Source: Cellulomonas sp. 73-92
GTDB lineage: Bacteria; Actinomycetota; Actinomycetes; Actinomycetales; Cellulomonadaceae
Length of the DNA stretch: 64,000 nucleotides
Reading direction: 5' to 3'
NCBI RefSeq assembly: GCF_001898175.1
Contig: NZ_MKTH01000012.1
Location: 119,041-183,040 of the forward strand
In this document: positions 18,093-26,597 of the stretch, in pieces
How positions within the stretch are numbered: the first letter of the stretch is position 1
Layout of the letters: each line of letters begins with the position of its first letter
Notes under the pieces: generated by a model
Databases searched by the model: none
The model's input: only the letters and a program-made list of their open reading frames with translations
What the model was told of the DNA's origin: nothing
Made by a program: the position numbers and the translations under genes

Positions 18093-19685
18093 GTGAACGA
18101 CATCGCCACCGGCCAGGACGTGGCCTCGGTCTGGGCCGGCACGGTCCGGACCTGTGGCGACCGTCCGTTCCTCGTCTGGCTCGGCGCCGACGGCGCACGT
18201 CAGGAGCTCTCGTACCGCGAGTTCGACGAGCGGATCAACCGGGCCGCGAACGCCCTCGCCACCCTCGGCGTGGGCGTTCGCGACCTGGTCGCGGTGCAGC
18301 TGCGGAACAGCCCCGACTTCGTGGTGTACCTCTTCGCGCTGGCCAGGCTGGGCGCCGTCACCGTGCCGATCGCGCTGTGCGCCGGCCCGGCCGAGGTGTC
18401 CCGGATGGCGGCGGCCTGCTCGCCGGCCTGGACGATCGTCGACGCCGGCTGCGCGCGGGTCCACCGGGAGCTGCGCCGCCGCGCCCCGGCGGCCACGCCG
18501 CTGCTCGTCGTGGGCGGTACCGGGCCCGACGACGACGCGGTCGACCTCGACGCGGCCTGCGCGAGCGCGTCGCCGCTGCCCCCCGCCGCGGCGCCGGTCG
18601 ACTCCGGCGCGCTCGCGGAGCTGCTCTACACCTCGGGGACGACGGCGGAGCCCAAGGGCGTCATGGTCACCCAGGCGAACCTCGTCTTCTCCGGCCAGTA
18701 CGGGGTGTGGGAGACCGGCCTGCGGCCGGACGACCGGCTGTTCACGCCGATGCCGGCGTGCCACTCGAACTTCCAGATGGCGGCCCTCATGCCGGTCGTC
18801 GTCGCGGGCGCGTGCCTGGTGCTCGCGGAGGCCTACTCGGCCAGCCGCTTCTGGCAGCAGGTGCGCGAGAGCGACGCCACCGTCATCCAGATCATCTCGA
18901 TGATCGTGCGGACCCTGCTGCTCCAGCCGGCGGACCCGCGCGACGCGGAGAACCGGGTGCGGGAGGCCCTGTTCTTCATGGGGCTGAGCGACGCCGAGAA
19001 GGACGCCTTCGAGCGGCGGTTCGGCGTCCGGCTCCTCAACACCTACGGGTCCACCGAGTCGATCGGCTGGGCCTTGACCGACCCGCCCGTGGGGGAGCGC
19101 CGGTGGCCGTCGGTCGGCCGGCCCGGGCTCGGGTACGAGGTGGGCATCTTCGGTTCCGGCGGGCACGAGCTGCCGGCGGGCCAGGTGGGCGAGATCCGGA
19201 TCAAGGGCACGCCGGGCACCTCGATCATGGCCGGCTACTACGGCAACCCGGCGCAGACGCAGCGCGTCCTGCTGCCGGGCGGCTGGTTGCGCACGCACGA
19301 CCTCGGCTACCGCGACGCCGACGGCTGGTTCTACTACGTCGGGCGCGACCGCGACGTCATCAAGCGGTCCGGTGAGAACATCTCGACCGCCGAGGTCGAG
19401 CAGGTCCTCACGGCCCATCCCGAGATCGCCGAGGCCGCCGTCATCGGCGTGCCCGACCCGATCCGCGACGAGGCCGTCAAGGCGTTCGTGCGTCGCGTGC
19501 CCGGATCCGCCCTCACCGTGCAGGACGTCGTCGACCACTGCCGGCACGAGCTGATCGAGTTCAAGGTGCCGAGCCAGGTCGAGTTCGTCGACGACTTCCC
19601 GCGGACACCCAGCATGAAGATCGAGAAGCGGCTGCTGCGCCAGGCGATCCCTGCCACGCCGCGTCACAACGAAGTGGAGAGGTAG
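18093..19685 (+). CDS. caiC: CaiC-like acyl-CoA synthetase
   Basis: A 530-aa adenylate-forming ligase. ATP motif LLYTSGTTAEPKGVM lies near residue 180, the STES-type motif is NTYGSTESIGW, and the C-terminal part has HDLGYRDADGWFYYVGR and IKRSGENIS, with a final catalytic lysine in TPSMKIEKR. It matches E. coli CaiC through MGLSDAEKDAFERRFGVRLL and the FWQQVRESDATV region, more closely than generic fatty-acid ligases. It should activate the imported acid with ATP and CoA. The GTG start is 16 bases after fixB. The stop codon is directly followed by the MaoC-type gene with no gap. Confidence 0.87.
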   Translation: MNDIATGQDVASVWAGTVRTCGDRPFLVWLGADGARQELSYREFDERINRAANALATLGVGVRDLVAVQLRNSPDFVVYLFALARLGAVTVPIALCAGPAEVSRMAAACSPAWTIVDAGCARVHRELRRRAPAATPLLVVGGTGPDDDAVDLDAACASASPLPPAAAPVDSGALAELLYTSGTTAEPKGVMVTQANLVFSGQYGVWETGLRPDDRLFTPMPACHSNFQMAALMPVVVAGACLVLAEAYSASRFWQQVRESDATVIQIISMIVRTLLLQPADPRDAENRVREALFFMGLSDAEKDAFERRFGVRLLNTYGSTESIGWALTDPPVGERRWPSVGRPGLGYEVGIFGSGGHELPAGQVGEIRIKGTPGTSIMAGYYGNPAQTQRVLLPGGWLRTHDLGYRDADGWFYYVGRDRDVIKRSGENISTAEVEQVLTAHPEIAEAAVIGVPDPIRDEAVKAFVRRVPGSALTVQDVVDHCRHELIEFKVPSQVEFVDDFPRTPSMKIEKRLLRQAIPATPRHNEVER

Positions 19686-20567
19686 ATGGCACCGATCAAC
19701 CGCATCAAGACCGAGATGGTGGGTCAGAGCTTCGGCCCGTTCGTCCGCGACTACACGTTCCGGGACCTCGAGCTGTTCGCCCTCGGCTGCGGTGCCGGGA
19801 TCGACGGCAGGAACGACCTGCAGTACCTCAACGAGCACGACGAGCGGGACCCGCGCCTCGCGGTGCTGCCGATGTTCGGGGCGATGCTCATCGTCGACTC
19901 CGAGGTGACCCGGACCATCGACTACGGCTACAACTACGCCGGCTCGCTGCACTGGGGCTTCGACCTGCGCATCCACCAGCCGATCACGAAGATGTCCGGG
20001 CACCTGGAGACCACGGTGCGGCTCGCGGGCCTGTTCGACCGCGGCGAGGGAAAGGGCCTGCTCGCCCAGCACGTCGGCGACACGTACGACGAGGAGGGCA
20101 ACCTCCTGCTCACCAACGAGAGCTGGGACTGCCTGATCTACGACGGCGGCTGGGGCGGCCCGGCGGCGCCGAAGGACGTCGTGGACATGCCCGACCGCGC
20201 CCCCGACCGCGAGGTCGTCGAGACGATCCCCGAGAACCAGGCGCTCCTCTACCGCCTGTCCGGCGACTACCACCCGCAGCACATCGACTGGGACTACGCG
20301 GCGGCCAACGGCGAGCCCCGGCCGATCCTGCACGCCATCAGCTACGCCGGCGTGGTGATGCGGCACGCGATCGCCGAGTTCATGCCGGGCGAGCCGGAGC
20401 GGCTGACGCGGTTCAAGACCCGGATCACCTCGCCGGTGCACCCCGGCTCGACGCTCACCACGCAGCTGTGGCAGGTCGGGGACCACGAGCTGCGGTTCCG
20501 CCTCGTCGACACCGACGCGCCCGAGGCGAAGCCGCACCTGAACTGGGGCATCGTCGAGTGGAGGTAG
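19686..20567 (+). CDS. MaoC-type enoyl-CoA hydratase 2/dehydratase
   Basis: A 293-aa double hot-dog protein like the hydratase-2 domain of peroxisomal multifunctional enzyme. The first half has the TFRDLELFALGCGAG and VLPMFGAML segments; the second has YRLSGDYHPQHIDWDYA, the hydratase-2 signature with catalytic Asp and His (Asn of the usual DxNPxH is His here), and then LHAISYAGVVMRH. It reversibly hydrates trans-2-enoyl-CoA to (R)-3-hydroxyacyl-CoA. In E. coli carnitine metabolism this step is done by the unrelated crotonase CaiD, so here a different fold, probably with the opposite stereochemistry, takes the role. The ATG follows GAAGTGGAGAG, and the 3' end lies beside the second MFS gene. 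Confidence 0.82.
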   Translation: MAPINRIKTEMVGQSFGPFVRDYTFRDLELFALGCGAGIDGRNDLQYLNEHDERDPRLAVLPMFGAMLIVDSEVTRTIDYGYNYAGSLHWGFDLRIHQPITKMSGHLETTVRLAGLFDRGEGKGLLAQHVGDTYDEEGNLLLTNESWDCLIYDGGWGGPAAPKDVVDMPDRAPDREVVETIPENQALLYRLSGDYHPQHIDWDYAAANGEPRPILHAISYAGVVMRHAIAEFMPGEPERLTRFKTRITSPVHPGSTLTTQLWQVGDHELRFRLVDTDAPEAKPHLNWGIVEWR

Positions 20568-20578
20568 CACCGGCGGGC

Positions 20579-21910
20579 GTGCGCGCCCAGCGGACCATCG
20601 ACGACGTCGAGATGAGTCCGTTCCTGCGGAAGATCGTGCTGTTCTCCAGCGGCGGGTCGTTCCTCGACGGCTACGCCCTGTCGATCATCGGCGTGGCTCT
20701 GGTGCAGCTCGGCCCCGCGCTGGGGCTCACCGCGACCGACCAGGCCATGATCGGCGCGGCCTCGTTGGCGGGCATCTTCGTCGGCTCGATCCTCGCCGGC
20801 CGGCTGACCGACGGCCTCGGGCGCCGCACGATGTTCATCCTCGACGTCACCGCGATCGGGGCGACCTCCCTCGCCTCGGTCTTCGTCGCCTCGCCGTGGC
20901 AGCTGATCGTGCTGCGCCTGCTGCTGGGCTTCTTCGTCGGCGCGGACTACCCGATCGCCACGTCGCTCATCACGGAGTTCGTGCCGAGGCGCGCGAGGGC
21001 CACGGGCATGGGCGTGGTGTCGATCGCGTGGTACGTCGGGGCGACCGCGGCGGCCTTCGTCGGGTTCGCGCTCGTCGACGTCGCCTCCGGCTGGCGCTGG
21101 ATGCTCGGCAGCGCGGCGCTGCCGTGCGTCTTCCTGCTCGTCGGCCGCCGCGACATCCCGGAGTCCCCGCGGTGGCTGGCCCGCCGGGGCCGCATCGAGG
21201 CGGCGCGCGCCACGGTGCACCGGGTCTACGGCGAGGACGTCGAGCTGGACGACGAGCAGCCGGTGACGACCCGGTTCGCGGCGGTGTTCCGCGCGGGCTA
21301 CGCCCGCCGGGTCGTCTACCTGGGCGTGCTCATCCTGTGCCAGGTCGTGCCGATGTACGCGATGTACACGTTCGGCCCGCAGATCCTCGAGGCGTTCGGG
21401 CTCGGCTCGGACCGGATGTCGATCCTCGGCGAGGCGCTCATCAGCGTCTTCTTCATCGTCGGGAGCATCCCGGCGATGTTCTGGCTGAACTCGCTCGGGC
21501 GCCGGCCGCTGCTCATCGGCAGCCTGGCGCTCATGGCGGTCGGCCTGCTCATCCCCGGGGTGGCGCCGGCGGCACCGGCGGTCGTGGTGGTCGTCGCGTT
21601 CGGGATCTACGCCTTCTTCTCCGGCGGCCCGGGCATCCTGCAGTGGCTGTACCCGAACGAGCTGTTCCCGACCGAGGTCCGCGCCACGGCGGTCGGCGTG
21701 GCGATCGCGATCAGCCGCATCGGGGTCGTGGTGTCCACGTACGGGCTGCCCCTGTTCCTGGCCGCGTTCGGGGTCGGCCCGACGATGCTCGTCGGCGCCG
21801 CCCTCCTCGTGGTCGCCCTCGTGTGGTCGATCGTCGACGCGCCCGAGACCCGGCACCTCACCCTCACCGAGGCGAGTGCCCTGACACCGAGAGAGCAAGG
21901 GAGGCAGTGA
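20579..21910 (+). CDS. Second MFS transporter of the operon (sugar-porter-like)
   Basis: A 443-aa permease with twelve predicted membrane helices. It carries the metabolite/sugar-porter signatures SSGGSFLDGYALS in helix 1, GRLTDGLGRR after helix 2, and IPESPRWLARRGR before the central loop, with GVAIAISRIG late. Members carry aromatic acids, sugars or betaine-like compounds. The GTG at 20579 is preferred because GGAGGT lies upstream within the end of the hydratase gene, and the family needs the helix starting at RTIDDVE. A GTG at 20558 would overlap the hydratase by ten bases. The end overlaps fixC. Two unrelated MFS proteins in one operon suggest uptake and product export. Confidence 0.83.
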   Translation: MRAQRTIDDVEMSPFLRKIVLFSSGGSFLDGYALSIIGVALVQLGPALGLTATDQAMIGAASLAGIFVGSILAGRLTDGLGRRTMFILDVTAIGATSLASVFVASPWQLIVLRLLLGFFVGADYPIATSLITEFVPRRARATGMGVVSIAWYVGATAAAFVGFALVDVASGWRWMLGSAALPCVFLLVGRRDIPESPRWLARRGRIEAARATVHRVYGEDVELDDEQPVTTRFAAVFRAGYARRVVYLGVLILCQVVPMYAMYTFGPQILEAFGLGSDRMSILGEALISVFFIVGSIPAMFWLNSLGRRPLLIGSLALMAVGLLIPGVAPAAPAVVVVVAFGIYAFFSGGPGILQWLYPNELFPTEVRATAVGVAIAISRIGVVVSTYGLPLFLAAFGVGPTMLVGAALLVVALVWSIVDAPETRHLTLTEASALTPREQGRQ

Positions 21911-23196
21911 TGGCGGACTTCGACGCGATCGTCGTCGGATCGGGCTGTGCGGGGCCGGTCGCGGCCTACGAGCTCGCCCGCGCCGGCAAGAGTGTGCTCG
22001 TCGTCGAACGTGGGACGTTCGCCGGGGCGAAGAACGTCTCCGGCGGGCGCCTGTACACGCACGCGCTGCGGGCGGTGTTCCCGGACTTCGCGGCCGAGGC
22101 GCCGCTGGAGCGCCGCGTGGTCCGCGAGCGGATCTCGATGCTCGCGCCGGAGGCGAACGTCACCGTCGACTACACGGACGACCTGCTGCGCACCGAGCGG
22201 GCCGAGTCGTACACGGTGCTGCGCGCCCGGTTCGACCCGTGGCTCGCGGGCAAGGCCGAGGAGGCCGGCGCCGAGTACGTGACGGGCATCGCCGTCGAGT
22301 CGTTGCTCAAGGACGGCGCCCGCGTCACGGGCGTGCGGGCCGGCGACGACGAGATCACCGCGGACGTGGTGATCCTCGCCGACGGCGTGAACTCGCTGCT
22401 CACCCCCCAGGCGGTCGGCGCGGCGCGGCCGGCGCTCGGCCAGGTGGCCGCAGGCGTCAAGCAGGTGATCGAGCTGCCGGAGCGGACCATCAGCGACCGG
22501 CTGATGTGCGCGGACGACGAGGGCGCCGCGTGGCTGTTCGTCGGCGACGCGACCCACGGCCACGTGGGCGGCGGGTTCGTGTACACGAACCGGTCGTCGC
22601 TGTCCGTCGGCGTCGTCGCGACCCTGTCCGACCTGGTGACGGCCGAGACGCCGATCTACCAGATGCTCGAGGACTTCAAGCGCCACCCGGCGGTCGCGCC
22701 GCTGCTCGTCGGGGGCGAGGTCGTCGAGCACTCCGGCCACCTGGTGGCCGAGGGCGGGTTCGACGCCATGCCGCCGCTCGTCGGCGACGGCGTCCTGCTC
22801 GCGGGCGAGTCCGCGATGATGTGCATCAACGCCGGGTACACGGTCCGAGGTATGGATCTCGCCATCGCGGCCGGCCAGCTCGCCGGGCAGCAGGCCGCCG
22901 CCGCCCTGTCCGCCGGCGACACGTCGGCCGCCGGGCTCGCGGGCTACCGCACGGCGCTCGAGGAGAGCTTCGTCCTGCAGGACCTGCGGACGCTGCGCAC
23001 GTTCCCCGGGTTCATGGAGCACGCCACCCGGCTGTTCGTCGACTACCCGGCGATGGCCCGCGACATGTTCCGCCAGCTGTTCGCGGTCGACGGCACGCCC
23101 GTCCGGCCGCTGCGCACAACCCTGCCGCCGCTCGCGAAGCGCGTCGGGTACCTCAACCTCGCCCGCGACGTCTGGAAGGGAGCGAAGGCGCTGTGA
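21910..23196 (+). CDS. fixC: FixC flavoprotein (ETF:quinone-type oxidoreductase)
   Basis: A 428-aa protein. The Rossmann FAD motif is VVGSGCAGPVAAYELA, followed by the FixC hallmark GTFAGAKNVSGGRLYTH. Later segments VILADGVNSL, YQMLEDFKRHPAVAPL and GYTVRGMDLAIAAG match E. coli FixC throughout. FixC with FixX passes electrons between the FixAB flavoprotein and quinone or ferredoxin, and is the second arm of electron bifurcation in FixABCX. TGATG coupling joins it to the MFS gene, and GTGA coupling to fixX. Family members lack membrane helices and sit on the inner membrane face. Confidence 0.9.
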   Translation: MADFDAIVVGSGCAGPVAAYELARAGKSVLVVERGTFAGAKNVSGGRLYTHALRAVFPDFAAEAPLERRVVRERISMLAPEANVTVDYTDDLLRTERAESYTVLRARFDPWLAGKAEEAGAEYVTGIAVESLLKDGARVTGVRAGDDEITADVVILADGVNSLLTPQAVGAARPALGQVAAGVKQVIELPERTISDRLMCADDEGAAWLFVGDATHGHVGGGFVYTNRSSLSVGVVATLSDLVTAETPIYQMLEDFKRHPAVAPLLVGGEVVEHSGHLVAEGGFDAMPPLVGDGVLLAGESAMMCINAGYTVRGMDLAIAAGQLAGQQAAAALSAGDTSAAGLAGYRTALEESFVLQDLRTLRTFPGFMEHATRLFVDYPAMARDMFRQLFAVDGTPVRPLRTTLPPLAKRVGYLNLARDVWKGAKAL

Positions 23197-23492
23197 CACA
23201 GCTCAGGCCGATCACGGTCAACGTGGACGCCTACCTCGGCCGCAACAAGTACGAGGTGGACGAGGGCAACCCGCACATCGAGCTCGTGGACCACGCCGAC
23301 CCGGAGACGTTCGGCCGACTGGTGCGCGCGTGCCCGGCGGCGCTGTACAAGGTCGACGCCGAGGGCAACCAGGTGTTCGACTGCGCGGGCTGCCTCGAGT
23401 GCGGCACCTGCCGCATCGTGGGCTCCGGCACGGTCGTCGCCCGGTGGAACTACCCCGGCCCGACGATGGGGGTCGAGTACCGCTACGGCTGA
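23193..23492 (+). CDS. fixX: FixX ferredoxin-like protein
   Basis: A 99-aa iron-sulfur protein. Cys47 lies in RACPAALY, and Cys64, Cys67, Cys70 and Cys73 lie in CAGCLECGTC. The conserved end GVEYRYG matches E. coli FixX, and YLGRNKYEVDE matches its start. It should carry a [4Fe-4S] cluster and work with FixC. GTG start, translationally coupled to fixC. It ends the eleven-gene operon; 78 bases follow without a clear hairpin before the next gene. Confidence 0.9.
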   Translation: MTQLRPITVNVDAYLGRNKYEVDEGNPHIELVDHADPETFGRLVRACPAALYKVDAEGNQVFDCAGCLECGTCRIVGSGTVVARWNYPGPTMGVEYRYG

Positions 23493-23570
23493 CTCGGGGT
23501 GCCGTCCGGGGTTGCTGCCGTTACCGTCCAGGCAAGGACAACGGCGGTCCGAGCCCCTGGGGAGGGCGAG

Positions 23571-23951
23571 ATGACGGTCTGGCAAGTCTTCTGGCTGATG
23601 GTCGAGGCGTTCTTCTTCGTCGCCTACCTGGTGATCCTGTTCCAGATCGTCGGTGACCTCTTCCGCGACCGGCAGCTGTCCGGCGGGGGCAAGGCGCTCT
23701 GGCTCCTGCTCCTGCTGGTGCTGCCGTGGTTGGGGGCGCTGATCTACCTCGTCGCGCGCGGCCGGGGGATGACCCAGCGGGCGCAGGCGACGTTCGCCGA
23801 GCGCCGGGCGGAGGCCGACGAGTACATCCGCACCACCGCCGGCACGTCGCCCGCCCAGGAGATCGCGGCCGCGCAGCAGCTGCTCTCGAGCGGGGCGATC
23901 ACGCCGGACGAGTTCGCGCGGCTCAAGGCCAAGGCCCTCGCGACCGTCTGA
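23571..23951 (+). CDS. PLDc_N and SHOCT domain membrane protein
   Basis: A 126-aa protein. Two membrane helices (about residues 5-24 and 41-61) with LWLLLLLVLPWLGALIYL match the PLDc_N/phospholipase-D N-terminal hydrophobic domain. A Glu/Arg-rich linker follows, then a SHOCT module, AAAQQLLSSGAITPDEFARL. Proteins of this kind are frequent in actinobacteria and have no assigned function; SHOCT modules are thought to mediate oligomer contacts. ATG preceded by GGGAGGGCGAG. It is probably transcribed apart from fixX. Confidence 0.75.
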   Translation: MTVWQVFWLMVEAFFFVAYLVILFQIVGDLFRDRQLSGGGKALWLLLLLVLPWLGALIYLVARGRGMTQRAQATFAERRAEADEYIRTTAGTSPAQEIAAAQQLLSSGAITPDEFARLKAKALATV

Positions 23952-23985
23952 TCGCGTCTCGGGTACCTGACCGAAGGAGCCCGCG

Positions 23986-25503
23986 ATGCCGGTCGACCGG
24001 CTCGTCCCCTCCTGGTACGCCCGCGTCGACGTCCGGGCCGGCGAGCCCGGTGACGCCGAGGCGATCGGCCTGCCGGTCCGCGCGGGCGGCCCGGTCCCCG
24101 GCGCGGTCGGGGCCGACCTCTTCGCGCTCGAGAAGGGCGGCTTCTCCCCGACCGTCGGGGCGGCGCTCGCGGTGCCGCACGACGACGGGCCGGCGATCGT
24201 CGTGCTCGGCGTCGGCATGCCCGACGGCCTGACGGCCGCGATCGTCCGACGGGCCGGCGCCGCCTTCGCCCGGGCGGTGCCGCACGACGGGCGGCTCGCC
24301 GTCGCGGTGCCGAGCGGGCCCGGTGTGACGGCCGGCGAGGCGGCGGCCGCCCTGGTCGAGGGCGTGCTCCTGGCCCGCCACCGGTTCGACCTGCGCTCGG
24401 CTCCCGTCTCGGCCGACCCCGCGCCGGTGACGTCGCTGGTGCTGGTGCCGGGCGCGGGCGACGAGGCGGCCGTCGCGGCGGGCGCCCGGCGCGGCCTGGT
24501 CACCGCCCGCGCGGCGCTGCTGAGCAGGGACCTGGCGGCGTGCCCGGCGGCGATGCTCACGTCGGAGGCGATGGCCGACGTCGCCCTGGAGGTCGGCACC
24601 GACGCCGGACTCGAGGTCGAGGCCACGGACCGGGCCGGGCTCGCGGCGCTCGGCTGCGGCGGCCTGCTCGGCGTCAACCGCGGCAGCGCGCGCGAGCCGC
24701 GCATGGTGCGGCTGACCTACGCACCACCGGGCGAGCCGGCCGGCCACCTCGGGCTCGTCGGGAAGGGCATCACCTACGACGCCGGTGGCATCAGCCTCAA
24801 GGCATCCGACGAGGCGCACTCGCAGATGAAGAACGACATGACGGGCGCGGGGGCCGTGCTCGCCGCGATGGCGGCGCTGCCGGCGCTGGGCTGCCGCGCG
24901 CACGTGACCGGGTGGCTGATGTGCACCGACAACATGCCGTCCGGCGCGGCGCTGCAGCTCGGCGACGTGCTGACCACGCGCGGCGGCACCACGGTCGAGG
25001 TGCTCGACTCCGACGCCGAGGGCCGGCTGGTGATGAGCGACGCGCTGGTGCTGGCGGTGGAGGCGGGCATGGACGCGATCGTCGACATCGCCACGCTCAC
25101 CGGCGCGTGCCTGCGGGCGCTGGGCACCGACGTGGCCGGCGTCATGGGCAACTCCCCGGCGGTCGTCGGCGCGGTCCGGGCGGCGGGGGAGCGGGCCGAC
25201 GAACCGGTGTGGGAGCTGCCCCTCGTCCCGTCGTACCGAGCGCTGCTGGCCTCGCCGATCGCCGACATGAGGAACGTCGGCGGCCCGCACGCCGGCGCCA
25301 TCACCGCGGGGCTGTTCCTCGAGCACTTCGTCTCGGGGACGCCGTGGGCGCACGTCGACATCGCGGGCACCGCCCAGGCCGCGTGGCCCTCGGGCTGGGT
25401 CAACGCGGGCCCGACGGGCTTCGGCGCGCGCCTGCTCGTCGAGCTCGCGACGGCGTTCGAGGCCGGGTCCCTCGGGGGCAGGCCGCGCGGGAGCGCCGGC
25501 TGA
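23986..25503 (+). CDS. pepA: M17 leucyl aminopeptidase
   Basis: A 505-aa two-domain peptidase. The C-terminal half has the two-metal site: Lys and Asp in VGKGITYDAGGISLK, Asp in MKNDMTGAG, and Asp/Glu in LDSDAEGRLVMSDAL, a variant of the family NTDAEGRL signature. The catalytic Arg is in the same DAEGR block. The N-terminal macro-like domain is more divergent and Gly/Ala-rich. It should cleave N-terminal amino acids from peptides in the cytoplasm as a hexamer. GAAGGAG lies 7 bases before the ATG. The following membrane-protein gene begins two bases after its stop codon. Confidence 0.88.
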   Translation: MPVDRLVPSWYARVDVRAGEPGDAEAIGLPVRAGGPVPGAVGADLFALEKGGFSPTVGAALAVPHDDGPAIVVLGVGMPDGLTAAIVRRAGAAFARAVPHDGRLAVAVPSGPGVTAGEAAAALVEGVLLARHRFDLRSAPVSADPAPVTSLVLVPGAGDEAAVAAGARRGLVTARAALLSRDLAACPAAMLTSEAMADVALEVGTDAGLEVEATDRAGLAALGCGGLLGVNRGSAREPRMVRLTYAPPGEPAGHLGLVGKGITYDAGGISLKASDEAHSQMKNDMTGAGAVLAAMAALPALGCRAHVTGWLMCTDNMPSGAALQLGDVLTTRGGTTVEVLDSDAEGRLVMSDALVLAVEAGMDAIVDIATLTGACLRALGTDVAGVMGNSPAVVGAVRAAGERADEPVWELPLVPSYRALLASPIADMRNVGGPHAGAITAGLFLEHFVSGTPWAHVDIAGTAQAAWPSGWVNAGPTGFGARLLVELATAFEAGSLGGRPRGSAG

Positions 25504-25504
25504 C

Positions 25505-26545
25505 ATGGCGGGCGACCAGGGCGTCGCCGCGCGGGCGGCCCGGGACCGCGCGCTGGCGGTCGTCGCCGCCGTGCTGGTCGCCGTCGGCCTGGTCCTGACG
25601 CCGGTGGCGGTCGTGGCCGCGCAGGCGCGCCCGCTCCTGGTCGACACCGATCGGTTCGTCGCGACGTTCGGCCCGCTCGCGGGCGACCGCGCGGTGCAGG
25701 ACGCCGTCGCGGACGCGGTGATGGCCGGCCTCGACTCCCGCGTCGACTTCTCGGCGCTCGCCGCCACGGCGCTGCAGAACGTGGGCGGCCAGCTCTCGCT
25801 GCCGCCCGCGGTGGTGGCGGCGCTCCAGGCGCTCGGCGACCGCGCGGCGGGCGCGCTGCGCGCCGTCGTCGACGACCAGGTCCGGTCCCTGGTCTCGTCG
25901 GACGGCTTCGCCGCCGTGTGGCGGCAGATGCTCCGGACCGCGCACGCGCAGGCCCTCGCCGGCCTGCGGGACGACCCGTCCGCCGGGCTCGTGATCCGTG
26001 GCGACACGCTCGTTCTCCAGGTCGGGCCGGTCGTCGACCGCGTGCGGCAGGCCCTGCTCGACCGTGGCTACCGGGTGGCGGCCCTCATCCCGCAGGTCGA
26101 CCGGACGGTCGAGCTCGTCGACGTCCCCGGGCTCGGTCAGGTGGCGGGCGGGCACCGTGCGGCGACGGCGCTCGGGGTGTGGCTGCCGATCGCGGTGGCG
26201 CTCCTCGTCGTCGGCGGGCTCGTGCTGGCGCGCCGGCGGCGGGTGGCGGTGCTGGCCGCCGGGGCGGGGCTCGCCCTGGTCTCGGCCGCCCTGCTCGTCG
26301 TCCTCGCGGTGGTGCGCGCGCGGCTCGCGGCGCCGTCGCGGGACGCGGGCGCGGCCGCCGCCGACCGCTCGCGGTCCCTGCTGCACGTCGCCGCCTACGA
26401 CGTCGCGGCGAACGGCGTGATCCGCACCGCTGCGGTCCTGCTGGTGCTGGGCGTGGTCGCGGGCATCGTCGTGCACCTCCTCGGCCGCCTCCTGGCGCCC
26501 CCGCCAGCCGCGCCCGACGTGCGCGACCGTCCGCTCGCCGTGTGA
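25505..26545 (+). CDS. Conserved actinobacterial membrane protein
   Basis: A 346-aa protein with one N-terminal membrane helix (about residues 17-40), an extracytoplasmic domain of about 180 residues (DTDRFVATFGPLAGD onward, helical, with long Ala-rich helices), and three more membrane helices in the last 130 residues. It ends in a Pro-rich cytoplasmic tail. No enzymatic motif is visible. Similar proteins occur widely in actinobacteria next to unrelated genes. It is likely cotranscribed with the aminopeptidase gene, since only one base lies between stop and start codon. Confidence 0.65.
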   Translation: MAGDQGVAARAARDRALAVVAAVLVAVGLVLTPVAVVAAQARPLLVDTDRFVATFGPLAGDRAVQDAVADAVMAGLDSRVDFSALAATALQNVGGQLSLPPAVVAALQALGDRAAGALRAVVDDQVRSLVSSDGFAAVWRQMLRTAHAQALAGLRDDPSAGLVIRGDTLVLQVGPVVDRVRQALLDRGYRVAALIPQVDRTVELVDVPGLGQVAGGHRAATALGVWLPIAVALLVVGGLVLARRRRVAVLAAGAGLALVSAALLVVLAVVRARLAAPSRDAGAAAADRSRSLLHVAAYDVAANGVIRTAAVLLVLGVVAGIVVHLLGRLLAPPPAAPDVRDRPLAV

Positions 26546-26597
26546 CCGTGCAGGTGACGGGCTTACGCTGCGGGCAGGAGCACCCGGGAGGATCGCC

